From Variovorax atrisoli 110B (lineage in GTDB: Bacteria > Pseudomonadota > Gammaproteobacteria > Burkholderiales > Burkholderiaceae_C), in NCBI RefSeq assembly GCF_000382045.1, contig NZ_KB907455.1:248001-312000 (forward strand): 64,000 nt of DNA, written 5' to 3'. Positions 35,233-41,882 of this stretch are shown here, one piece after another. Position 1 is the stretch's first letter; every line of letters begins with the position of its first letter. Made by a program: the position numbers and the translations under genes. Below the pieces are notes generated by a model, which was not told the DNA's origin, ran no database searches, and saw only the letters and a list, made by a program, of their open reading frames with translations.

Positions 35233-37062
35233 TCAGCCGTGCGCCCGTTGCTGTTGCGGTAGCTGCTGCTGTTGCTGCTGTGCGCGCAGCAGCATGCGCT
35301 GCAGCTCCTGCGGCTGCACCGGCTTACGCAGCGCATGCCAGCCGCGTTCGGCCGCCAGCCGCTGCGTCGCCTCGTTGATGTCGGCCGAGATCAGCGCGAT
35401 CGTGAGCGAGGGCTTCTGCCGCTGCAGCCTTTCGGCCAGCGCGATGCCGTCGAGCGTGCCGGGCAGGCGGATGTCGCACAGGGCAGCGTCGAGCGCTTGC
35501 AGGTCGGCCAGCGCCAGCGCCTCGGCCGCGCTGGCGTAGACGCGCGGCTCGACCTCCCACTGCCGCAGCAGCGCGGTGAGGCTGTCGGCCACCACCGCGT
35601 TGTCTTCCACCACCAGCACGGCGAGGCCGGGACGCAGCGGGCTGGCCGCATCGGCATCGGCCCTGTCGTTGTCTGGCACGCTGGGCGACGGGGCCGCCAC
35701 CGCTCCCTCGGGCGCGGCCGGCAGCTCGAAGCCGAACACCGAGCCCCGCCCGGGCGCCGAGCGCAGCGTCACCTCGATGCCCAGGTGCGCCGCCAGCCGC
35801 CGAACGATCGCCAGCCCCAGGCCGTGGCCGCGCTGCAGGTTGCGTTCGACGTTGCCGATCTGCTCGAAGTCGTCGAACACGCGCTGCTGGGCCTCGGCCG
35901 CAATGCCGATGCCGCTGTCGCGCACCTCCACGCGCCAGGCGCGCCCGGTGTCGCGGCTGCGTTCCCGCACCGCCAGCAGCACGCGCCCTCGCGGCGTGAA
36001 CTTGACCGCGTTGTCGACCAGGTTGGCGAGCACGCGGCGCAGCGAGACGGCGTCGCTCCAGGCGAGGGCATCCGGCGGGCAGCGCACCAGCACCCGGCCC
36101 TCGCCCGCCTGCCGCGCCAGTTCGTGCAGCAGCGGCGCCAGCGCGACGCTGGATGGGCGCAGCGGATCGACCGCGGCCTCGATCCTGCCGATTTCCAGCA
36201 GCTGGTTGGTCAGCCCCTCCAGCGCCTGCTGGGCGCGGGCCAGGGAGCCCACCGTGCGCTGCACCGCCTCGATGCCGGCGCCGCTGTCCAGCTGCTGGCG
36301 CAGCACCTCGGCCTGCAGGCCGATGGCCATCACCGGCTGGCGCAGGTCGTGGTTGGCGGCCGAGAAGAAGCGCAGCCGCTCGGCCTGCGCCTGCTCGGAG
36401 TCGCGCAGGCCGGCCAGGGCCTGTTCGCGCAGGCGGTGCTCGTTGAGCCGCAGGCCGATGTTCTCCTCGAGCTGGCGCGAGCGCTCGGCCACCAGCTTCC
36501 ACATCATCGCGGTCAGGCCGATGCCGATGACGGCCACCGCAGCCATCACCGGCGCCCCCAGCCAGAGGCCGACGACGATGATCGGCGCCAGCAGGAGCGT
36601 GATGGCCAGCTGCGTGGCCGGCGTGTAGAACGACACCGAGAAGGCCGACGACAGCGTCATGCCCATGACGATCAGGCCCAGCAGCAGCTGCAGGTCGGCG
36701 CGGGTGGGGTCGAACAGCAGCACGCCGGCCAGGCCGTGCGCCAGCTCCCAGACGGCGGTGCGCAGCGTGTGCGTGCGCTGGGCCTCGCGCAGGGTGGCGG
36801 GCGTGAAGGGCTCCGGCAGCCGCTGCGGGAAGAAGCCGCGCATCACCGTCACCCCGGTGATCAGCGCGATCCACACCAGCGCGCGCGCCAGCGACACCTG
36901 CCAGGCGAAGAGCGCCGCCACGCCGCAGTTCAGAAGGTACTGCGCCAGCAGCACCGGGCCGATGGGGCGGATCGACAGCCGCAGCACCTCGCACTGGATC
37001 GCGAAGCGGTCGCCGCTGCCGGAGGCGGCCGGTGCGGGCGAAGGGGCGGGGGTGGGAGTCAT
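35233..37062 (-). CDS. Hybrid sensor histidine kinase with receiver domain
   Basis: 609 residues. N-terminal membrane region with about six helices (LLAQYLLNCGVAALFAWQVS to VMAAVAVIGIGLTAMMWKLV, residues 30-190), short coiled coil, HisKA with His238 in SAANHDLRQPVMAIGL, HATPase (NLVDNAVKFTPRGRVL, DSGIGIAAEAQQ, GHGLGLAIVRRLA), then a C-terminal receiver (LVVEDNAVVADSL) with Asp530 in LCDIRLPG and the conserved KPV Lys. No DNA-binding output or separate regulator is adjacent, so its partner is elsewhere. A -10-like TATAGT (minus, 37078-37073) lies 10 bp from the start. Confidence 0.93.
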   Translation of the reverse strand: MTPTPAPSPAPAASGSGDRFAIQCEVLRLSIRPIGPVLLAQYLLNCGVAALFAWQVSLARALVWIALITGVTVMRGFFPQRLPEPFTPATLREAQRTHTLRTAVWELAHGLAGVLLFDPTRADLQLLLGLIVMGMTLSSAFSVSFYTPATQLAITLLLAPIIVVGLWLGAPVMAAVAVIGIGLTAMMWKLVAERSRQLEENIGLRLNEHRLREQALAGLRDSEQAQAERLRFFSAANHDLRQPVMAIGLQAEVLRQQLDSGAGIEAVQRTVGSLARAQQALEGLTNQLLEIGRIEAAVDPLRPSSVALAPLLHELARQAGEGRVLVRCPPDALAWSDAVSLRRVLANLVDNAVKFTPRGRVLLAVRERSRDTGRAWRVEVRDSGIGIAAEAQQRVFDDFEQIGNVERNLQRGHGLGLAIVRRLAAHLGIEVTLRSAPGRGSVFGFELPAAPEGAVAAPSPSVPDNDRADADAASPLRPGLAVLVVEDNAVVADSLTALLRQWEVEPRVYASAAEALALADLQALDAALCDIRLPGTLDGIALAERLQRQKPSLTIALISADINEATQRLAAERGWHALRKPVQPQELQRMLLRAQQQQQQLPQQQRAHG

Positions 37063-37080
37063 CGGCGAATCGACTATATA

Positions 37081-37140
37081 GAGAAGGCCCGTGACGCGGC
37101 GACAATGGAAGAGAAGGCCCGTGACGCGGCGACAATGGAG
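37081..37140. repeat. 30-bp perfect tandem duplication between divergent genes
   Basis: gagaaggcccgtgacgcggc followed by gacaatgga occurs twice (37081-37110 and 37111-37140) differing only in the last base. It covers the region where the -35 of the leftward histidine kinase promoter would lie (TTGTCG on the minus strand is duplicated) and precedes the RNA methyltransferase start. Confidence 0.9.
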
Positions 37141-37180
37141 TCCCCTAGTCGGGCTTCGGGCTCCCCGGTGCCAGTTTTCC

Positions 37181-38431
37181 GTGAACGATCTCTCCTTCTT
37201 CCTGCCTTGCGCCGCCGGCGTCGAGGAATTCCTCGCCCAGGAGGTGCACGCCCTGACCGGCCGCGCCGGGCAAGACCTGCTCTCCCTGCGCGGCGGCGTG
37301 CGCGTGCGCGCCGGCTGGCGCGACGGCCTCAAGCTCAACCTGCACAGCCGCCTCGCGCAGCGCGTGCTGGTCGAGCTGGCCCACGGGCCCTATCGCAGCG
37401 AGAACGACCTCTATGCGCTCGCCAGCGGCGTGGCCTGGGAGATCTGGTTCACGCCCAAGCAGACCTTCAAGATCGAAACCACCGCCCAGCACAGCCCGCT
37501 GCAGAGCCTGAACTTCGCCACCCTGCGCATCAAGGACGCCATCGCCGACCGCTTCCGCGCCAAGGCCAACGGCGTGCGCCCGAGCATCGAGACCCAGTGG
37601 CCCGACTGCCGCGTGTTCGCCCACCTGACCACCGACACCTGCACGCTCTACATCGACACCAGCGGCGAGCCGCTCTTCAAGCGCGGCTGGCGACAGGACA
37701 AGGGCGACGCCCCGCTGAAGGAAACCCTGGCCGCCGCCATGCTCGCTGCCAGCGGCTGGTGGAACCCCGAGACCGGTGAAGTCTCGGGCCAGCCGCTGTA
37801 CGACCCCTGCTGCGGCAGCGGCACCATCGCCATCGAGGCGGCGCAGATCGCGCGCGGCATCGCGGCCGGATCGCTGCGGCGCTTCGGCTTCGAGAAGCTG
37901 CTGCCGTTCCAGGCGCATGTCTGGTCGGCGATCAGGCAGGAGGCCACGGACTCCGAGCGGGCCGTGGCCGGCGGCGGCACCCCGGTGTTCGGCTCCGACG
38001 TGTCGCACCGCATGGTCGACTTCGCCCAGCGCAACGCCGAGCGCGCCGGCGTGGCGCAGGGCGTCGAGTTCCGCGGCGGCGATGCCCTGCAGCGCATGCC
38101 GCCCGTGGAGGGCGGCGGCGTGATCATGCTCAATCCGCCGTACGGCGAGCGCATCGCCGTGGGCGGCGTCGCTGGCGCAGGGGGAGGAGGCCGCCCTGGC
38201 GCGCGCGAGGCCGCGCAGTCCACCGAGGGCGACGGCGGCGACTTCTTCCCGCAGCTCGCCACCCACTGGAAGAAGAACTACGCCGGCTGGACCGCCTGGG
38301 TGCTCACGCCCGACCTGAAGCTGCCGAAGCTGATGCGGCTGAAGGAATCGCGCCGCGTGCCGATGTGGAACGGGCCCATCGAATGCCGCCTGTTCCGCTT
38401 CGACATGGTCGCGGGCTCAGCGCGGAAGTGA
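37181..38431 (+). CDS. rlmL: THUMP-domain rRNA methyltransferase, RlmL N-terminal type
   Basis: 416 residues with a GTG start (NDLSFFLPCAAGVEEFLAQE). N-terminal ferredoxin-like/THUMP part (residues 1-155), then a Rossmann MTase with GQPLYDPCCGSGTIAIEAAQ (SAM loop) and the catalytic MLNPPYGERI (N-P-P-Y), typical of 23S rRNA G2445 N2-methylation. A Gly-rich insertion (GVAGAGGGGRPGARE, near residue 330) follows the NPPY motif. The RlmK half of E. coli RlmKL is absent, normal for this group. Earlier in-frame GTG codons exist in the tandem repeat. Overlaps the convergent gene by 15 bp. Confidence 0.9.
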   Translation: MNDLSFFLPCAAGVEEFLAQEVHALTGRAGQDLLSLRGGVRVRAGWRDGLKLNLHSRLAQRVLVELAHGPYRSENDLYALASGVAWEIWFTPKQTFKIETTAQHSPLQSLNFATLRIKDAIADRFRAKANGVRPSIETQWPDCRVFAHLTTDTCTLYIDTSGEPLFKRGWRQDKGDAPLKETLAAAMLAASGWWNPETGEVSGQPLYDPCCGSGTIAIEAAQIARGIAAGSLRRFGFEKLLPFQAHVWSAIRQEATDSERAVAGGGTPVFGSDVSHRMVDFAQRNAERAGVAQGVEFRGGDALQRMPPVEGGGVIMLNPPYGERIAVGGVAGAGGGGRPGAREAAQSTEGDGGDFFPQLATHWKKNYAGWTAWVLTPDLKLPKLMRLKESRRVPMWNGPIECRLFRFDMVAGSARK

Positions 38432-38884
38432 TTCGCCGCCAGCGCCCTCGGACCTGGGCGCCTGCTTCGGCCGCACGGCGCACGCCGCATTGACCGTGCG
38501 CGCGGCCAGTTCGGCAGGCGCGCCGGGCAGCGTTACCGGGCGAACGTCGCCTTCCTCGAAATGCTTCACCTGGACCGCTTCACCCACGAAATTGGGCAGC
38601 GAGAAGTAGCTTGCGCTCACATAGCGGGCGCTGCGGGCGTCGCAATCGACCATGGCGACGCCCTGGAAAGAGCGGAACCTGACGCCGTCACGGTTGAGGC
38701 GGCCTTCGCTCAGATTCATGCGCAGCGCCACGGTGCGGTACGAGCCGTCCACCTCGATGCTGCTCGGGTCGACCTGTACATAGCTGCTGGCGGCGTCCCC
38801 GGGCGTGCCCGTGAGGGTCAGCCACTCGGCCCGGACACCCGCCGAGGCGAGCAGGACAAGGCAAAGCAGCGGTATTCGTTTCAT
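38417..38884 (-). CDS. Adhesin-E-like secreted protein
   Basis: 155 residues; signal peptide MKRIPLLCLVLLASAGVRA. The body (WLTLTGTPGDAASSYVQVDP, SSIEVDGSYRTVALRMNLSE, FQGVAMVDCDARSARYVSAS) fits the surface-adhesin protein E-like fold, a common periplasmic domain in Comamonadaceae whose role is usually unknown. Two conserved Cys (in VDC and NAAC) probably form a disulfide. The C-terminal tail is low complexity. Divergent from the PIN gene. Confidence 0.75.
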   Translation of the reverse strand: MKRIPLLCLVLLASAGVRAEWLTLTGTPGDAASSYVQVDPSSIEVDGSYRTVALRMNLSEGRLNRDGVRFRSFQGVAMVDCDARSARYVSASYFSLPNFVGEAVQVKHFEEGDVRPVTLPGAPAELAARTVNAACAVRPKQAPRSEGAGGESLPR

Positions 38885-39002
38885 GAAGGAAGGCGTGGTC
38901 GAAGAAGGGTGTGTCCAGGAGGGTATTTTCGCGTACCGGGCCGACATGGACCTGACGCCGACCTTGTATGGTGCAACATCGGCGGCGTTTCCTGAACATT
39001 CC

Positions 39003-39431
39003 ATGACGTTGACAGAACCCGGCCCCGTCGTCATCGACACCAACATCGCGCTCGACCTGCTGGTCTTCGAAGACCCCGCCTGGGCCCCGCTGGCCGCCCG
39101 GCTGGCTGCCGGCGAGCTGTGCTGGCTCGCCACTGCCGCCATGCGCATCGAACTGGAGCGCGTGCTGGGCTACCCGCTGATCGCCCGGCGCATGGCCCAG
39201 CGCGAACTGCAGCTGCCCGCGGTGCTCGCCGATTTCGACGCGCGCGTGCGCATGCTCGAAGGCAGGCCGCCGCGCGCGCCCTGCGTATGCAGCGACCCCG
39301 ACGACCAGGTCTTCATCGATCTCGCCGTGGCGCACAAGGCCCTGCTGCTGAGCAAGGACCGGGCGGTGCTGTCGATGAAGAAGCGTCTCGCGCTGCGCGG
39401 GGTGGTGGTGCAGGCGGCGTACGGCGGCTAG
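39003..39431 (+). CDS. PIN-domain ribonuclease-like protein (orphan)
   Basis: 142 residues, PIN family of COG1569 type. The acidic active-site residues are visible: Asp in VVIDTNIALDLLVF, Glu in AMRIELERVLGYP, Asp in CSDPDDQVFIDLAVAH, and Asp in LLLSKDRAVLSM. Such proteins cleave RNA and are usually toxins with an upstream antitoxin; no antitoxin frame is present on either side, so it may be a housekeeping RNase or an orphan toxin. Start chosen at MTLTEPGPV. Confidence 0.82.
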   Translation: MTLTEPGPVVIDTNIALDLLVFEDPAWAPLAARLAAGELCWLATAAMRIELERVLGYPLIARRMAQRELQLPAVLADFDARVRMLEGRPPRAPCVCSDPDDQVFIDLAVAHKALLLSKDRAVLSMKKRLALRGVVVQAAYGG

Positions 39432-39535
39432 CGGCGACGTTGGTTCTTGGCGTCAGGAATCAATTGACAACCTTTCCATCGCCGGGATTTCTGGAAGCGG
39501 CTCTATATTTTTCAGAAGGGCGAGGGGTTGCGGTG

Positions 39536-40060
39536 ATGGCATCGCAGGCTTCTGCTTGCCTCGACCAACTGGAACTCATGCAGCCATCCTTCGCGACCCT
39601 CTGGGCGAACCATCCGACGATCAAGGGAGACGACGCCTTGCTGGACAAGGACGTCTACAAGGATCAATGTGCCATCAACGTGGGCGCGGCGTTCATCCGC
39701 TCAAGCCTGAGCCTCGGCAGCTTTCCGGGCGTCTATTCCTGGCAGAAGGACAGGCCGAAGTACCCGATCAGGGCCCAGGAGCTGGCGAACTGGCTGGACT
39801 CGGGCAAGGCCGGTCTGATGTCTCGCACCGAGAAGTACTCGGGCAAGGATGGGTTCGAGAAAATCGCCGGGCGCACAGGGATCGTGTTCATCCAGAACTA
39901 CTGGGGCGAGGGGCGGCAGGGTGACCACATCGACCTCTGGAATGGTTCGCGGATGACGAAGCGGTCTTCGTGGTTTCTGATTCAGTGGCACATCTCATGG
40001 GAAGGAGTGTTGACCGACATGCGCCAAGCACAAGCCATATGGTTCTGGCCTGTCTTATGA
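39536..40060 (+). CDS. tae4: Tae4-type type VI secretion amidase effector
   Basis: 174 residues (start at 39536; Met15 at 39578 is possible). It matches the Tae4 NlpC/P60-like fold that cuts the D-Glu to mDAP bond of peptidoglycan: QPSFATLWANHP near the N-terminus, KDQCAINVGAAF with catalytic Cys45, IRAQELANWL, GIVFIQNYWGEG, GDHIDLWNGSRM with catalytic His131, and the AQAIWFWPVL terminus. The third residue, an Asp 11 after the His in characterised Tae4 proteins (from memory), is Lys142 here. No signal peptide, as expected for a T6SS cargo. Its stop overlaps the next gene's start (ATGA). Lower GC than its neighbours; no VgrG, Hcp or PAAR nearby. Confidence 0.85.
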   Translation: MASQASACLDQLELMQPSFATLWANHPTIKGDDALLDKDVYKDQCAINVGAAFIRSSLSLGSFPGVYSWQKDRPKYPIRAQELANWLDSGKAGLMSRTEKYSGKDGFEKIAGRTGIVFIQNYWGEGRQGDHIDLWNGSRMTKRSSWFLIQWHISWEGVLTDMRQAQAIWFWPVL

Positions 40061-40302
40061 AACTACTTGCTCGAGTGCTCTGCATCGTAGCCGGCGCGCT
40101 GGCGCTCAGCTTTCTCGTTGCGGTATGCGTGCTCATCCCTGCGGGGCAATGGTACGAAGTGAATCGGGCTCGGAGTTTCGACGACCTGTCTGATGTCTAT
40201 GCACTCTCGCTTGCTGTCCAGGCGATTGCCGCCGCCATCGGCGGCTGGCTCGGCGATCGGCTGTTTCGCAAGTGGCGTAAGAGACAGTCCGACCGCAAAT
40301 AG
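40057..40302 (+). CDS. Small two-helix membrane protein 1, putative Tae4 immunity
   Basis: 81 residues. TM1 is about residues 4-28 (VLCIVAGALALSFLVAVCVL), a 20-residue loop GQWYEVNRARSFDDLSDVY follows, TM2 is about residues 48-68 (LSLAVQAIAAAIGGWLGDRL), and the tail RKWRKRQSDRK is strongly basic. The positive-inside rule puts both ends in the cytoplasm and the loop in the periplasm, where Tae4 acts. Start overlaps the tae4 stop. It is unlike Tai4, which is a soluble periplasmic protein. The immunity role is inferred from position and topology only. Confidence 0.75.
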   Translation: MKLLARVLCIVAGALALSFLVAVCVLIPAGQWYEVNRARSFDDLSDVYALSLAVQAIAAAIGGWLGDRLFRKWRKRQSDRK

Positions 40303-40334
40303 AGCCTCTGCCAAGCGTCGCCCCCGCAACTCAT

Positions 40335-40598
40335 ATGACTCCGGGATATCAATCGAAAATTCTGCTTCGCCTCATTGGCATCGTGTTGGGCGGACTCGAA
40401 CTCGGCTTTGTTGTGACCAAGGGGCTCCTCGTACCCATTGGCCACTGGTACGAAATGAACAAGGCTCAAAGTGAGAGCGATCTGACGCAAGCCTTCGCAA
40501 TTGCCCTTGCAATACAAGTCCTTTGTCTCGTCGCTGGGGGTTGGCTTGGCGATTGGTTGGTTCGCAAATGGCTGAAGAAACGAGCCGATCGGCAATAG
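40335..40598 (+). CDS. Small two-helix membrane protein 2, paralog of protein 1
   Basis: 87 residues. Same plan as its neighbours: TM1 (LLRLIGIVLGGLELGFVVTK), loop VPIGHWYEMNKAQSESDLTQ, TM2 (AIALAIQVLCLVAGGWLGDW), basic tail VRKWLKKRADRQ. Conserved with the other two: P-x-G-x-WYE-x-N-x-A, an acidic DL, GGWLGD and RKW. It has the lowest GC of the three and diverges most (GDWLVRKW versus GDRLFRKW). The gap to gene 1 is 32 bp. Confidence 0.72.
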   Translation: MTPGYQSKILLRLIGIVLGGLELGFVVTKGLLVPIGHWYEMNKAQSESDLTQAFAIALAIQVLCLVAGGWLGDWLVRKWLKKRADRQ

Positions 40599-40722
40599 CC
40601 GTCTTGGCGCTCCGGTTGCTTTGGGGCCTTGCAAGAAGGCTGCCGCGTCGCTGCCAGTTTCCATATGTCGAATGGCGCTCGGCGACACCCCGCCCCGTGG
40701 GCAGCTTCTTCCGAATCGCGTC

Positions 40723-40965
40723 ATGAGCCCTGCAATCCGAGTGCTTTTCATCGTTGCCGGAGCGGGCATGCTCGGGCTCTTCTTCTACAAGCTCATCGGC
40801 CCGGTGGGCCATTGGTACGAACTCAACTTCGCGAAGAATGACGACGACTTGAGTCGCGCGTATATGGTTGCGCTTGCCATCCAGCTTGGCGCATTGCCCG
40901 CTGGAGGCTGGCTCGGCGACCGGCTGTTCCGCAAGTGGCGGCAGAAGCGCCTCGGCCGCCGCTAG
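40723..40965 (+). CDS. Small two-helix membrane protein 3, paralog of protein 1
   Basis: 80 residues. TM1 VLFIVAGAGMLGLFFYKLIG, loop GPVGHWYELNFAKNDDDLSR, TM2 MVALAIQLGALPAGGWLGDR, tail RKWRQKRLGRR. Start chosen at MSPAIRVL; an upstream in-frame ATG at 40621 would add 34 residues unlike the paralogs. The 124-bp gap to gene 2 holds no other gene. Overlaps the convergent kinase gene by 4 bp. Closest to protein 1 in the tail (GGWLGDRLFRKW). Confidence 0.72.
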   Translation: MSPAIRVLFIVAGAGMLGLFFYKLIGPVGHWYELNFAKNDDDLSRAYMVALAIQLGALPAGGWLGDRLFRKWRQKRLGRR

Positions 40966-41882
40966 TGCTGCACCCCATTGGCAGACTGCAGATGCCACCG
41001 CCCCAGCAGCCGCGCCACCGCCCGCACGCGCTGCGTGTCGCGCCCCCAGCGACGGCTGGCCGGCAGCTTCTGCGCCCACTTCATGCGCCTCGCGGCGTTG
41101 GCGATGCGCTCGCGCACCTCTTCGCCCACGCCGGCCAGGGCCGCGTGCCAGTGCTGGCCGGCGGCCTGCGGGGCCGCGGCCTCGAGCATCATGGCGGTCG
41201 AGTGCAGGTAGCTGAGCCAGTCGCGGGCCTGGCATTCGGCCAGGGTCATGACCTCGGCGGGGTCGTCCTCGAAGTCGATGTAGCCGATCACGCCGTCGGG
41301 GCACTGCACGAGGTTGCGGTCGAAGGCCTGGCTCAGGTGCTGTCCGCACACGTGCACGGCGGCGATGGCTGCGAGGCCCTCGCGCCATACCGACAGCAGC
41401 GCGGCGGGGCCGGCGGCCGCGGCCTGGTCGAGCCGCTCCTGCAGCACGACCGTCGCGCGGCCGCTTTCGCCGAGGTCGGAGATCAGCAGGCCGTCGGGCT
41501 GCTGTGCGAGCACCACGGGAACGCGCAGGCCTGCCGCCGCGAGCTGCTTGAGGCGGCGCGCCTCGGTGGCGATGGCGGCCTCGCCGCCGGGGTTGGGCAC
41601 GGGCTTGATGATGTCCAGGCGCGCCATGCGTGCGACCGCCGCCATCACGCGGTAGCCCCACTTGCCGTGGCGCGGGCCGGCCTTCTTGAGCCACACGCGC
41701 TCGCTGCCGAAGCGGTGGCTGGCCACGTTCTTCTTCTGCTGCGGCAGGGTGATGCGCAGGAACTCCGCGTAGTCGCCGGGCGCGGGCGGGTTCGGGGAGA
41801 CTGCGTCGAGGGGCGCGGGCGCCGAAGCTGCGCCCTTGCGCGATTGCAGGCGCCGGCCGGCGCCTCTACTCAGTGGATTCAT
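40962..41882 (-). CDS. BUD32/InaA-like lipopolysaccharide-kinase family protein
   Basis: 306 residues. Kinase-like features: FGSERVWLKKA (ATP Lys), EARRLKQLAAAGLRVPVVL, LLISDLGESG, then the catalytic stretch FDRNLVQCPDGVIGYIDFED (D-x-x-N and DFE) in place of the usual HGD loop. InaA/KdkA-type enzymes phosphorylate LPS core sugars. It lacks a signal or TM segment. The start overlaps the stop of the glutamate synthase gene (ATGA). Activity is uncertain because the loop departs from the canonical HRD/HGD. Confidence 0.75.
   Translation of the reverse strand: MNPLSRGAGRRLQSRKGAASAPAPLDAVSPNPPAPGDYAEFLRITLPQQKKNVASHRFGSERVWLKKAGPRHGKWGYRVMAAVARMARLDIIKPVPNPGGEAAIATEARRLKQLAAAGLRVPVVLAQQPDGLLISDLGESGRATVVLQERLDQAAAAGPAALLSVWREGLAAIAAVHVCGQHLSQAFDRNLVQCPDGVIGYIDFEDDPAEVMTLAECQARDWLSYLHSTAMMLEAAAPQAAGQHWHAALAGVGEEVRERIANAARRMKWAQKLPASRRWGRDTQRVRAVARLLGRWHLQSANGVQH

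Noticed and set aside
37081..37140. Two direct repeats as a possible CRISPR
   Set aside because: The units are directly adjacent with no spacer, and no cas genes are present.
40197..40769. 190-codon open frame opposite the three small membrane genes
   Set aside because: No motif, spans gaps between genes, and the plus-strand genes show paralogous conservation, which establishes their coding strand.
39536..40965. Complete type VI secretion locus
   Set aside because: Only the effector and small membrane genes are present; no Tss, Hcp, VgrG or PAAR gene anywhere in the window.
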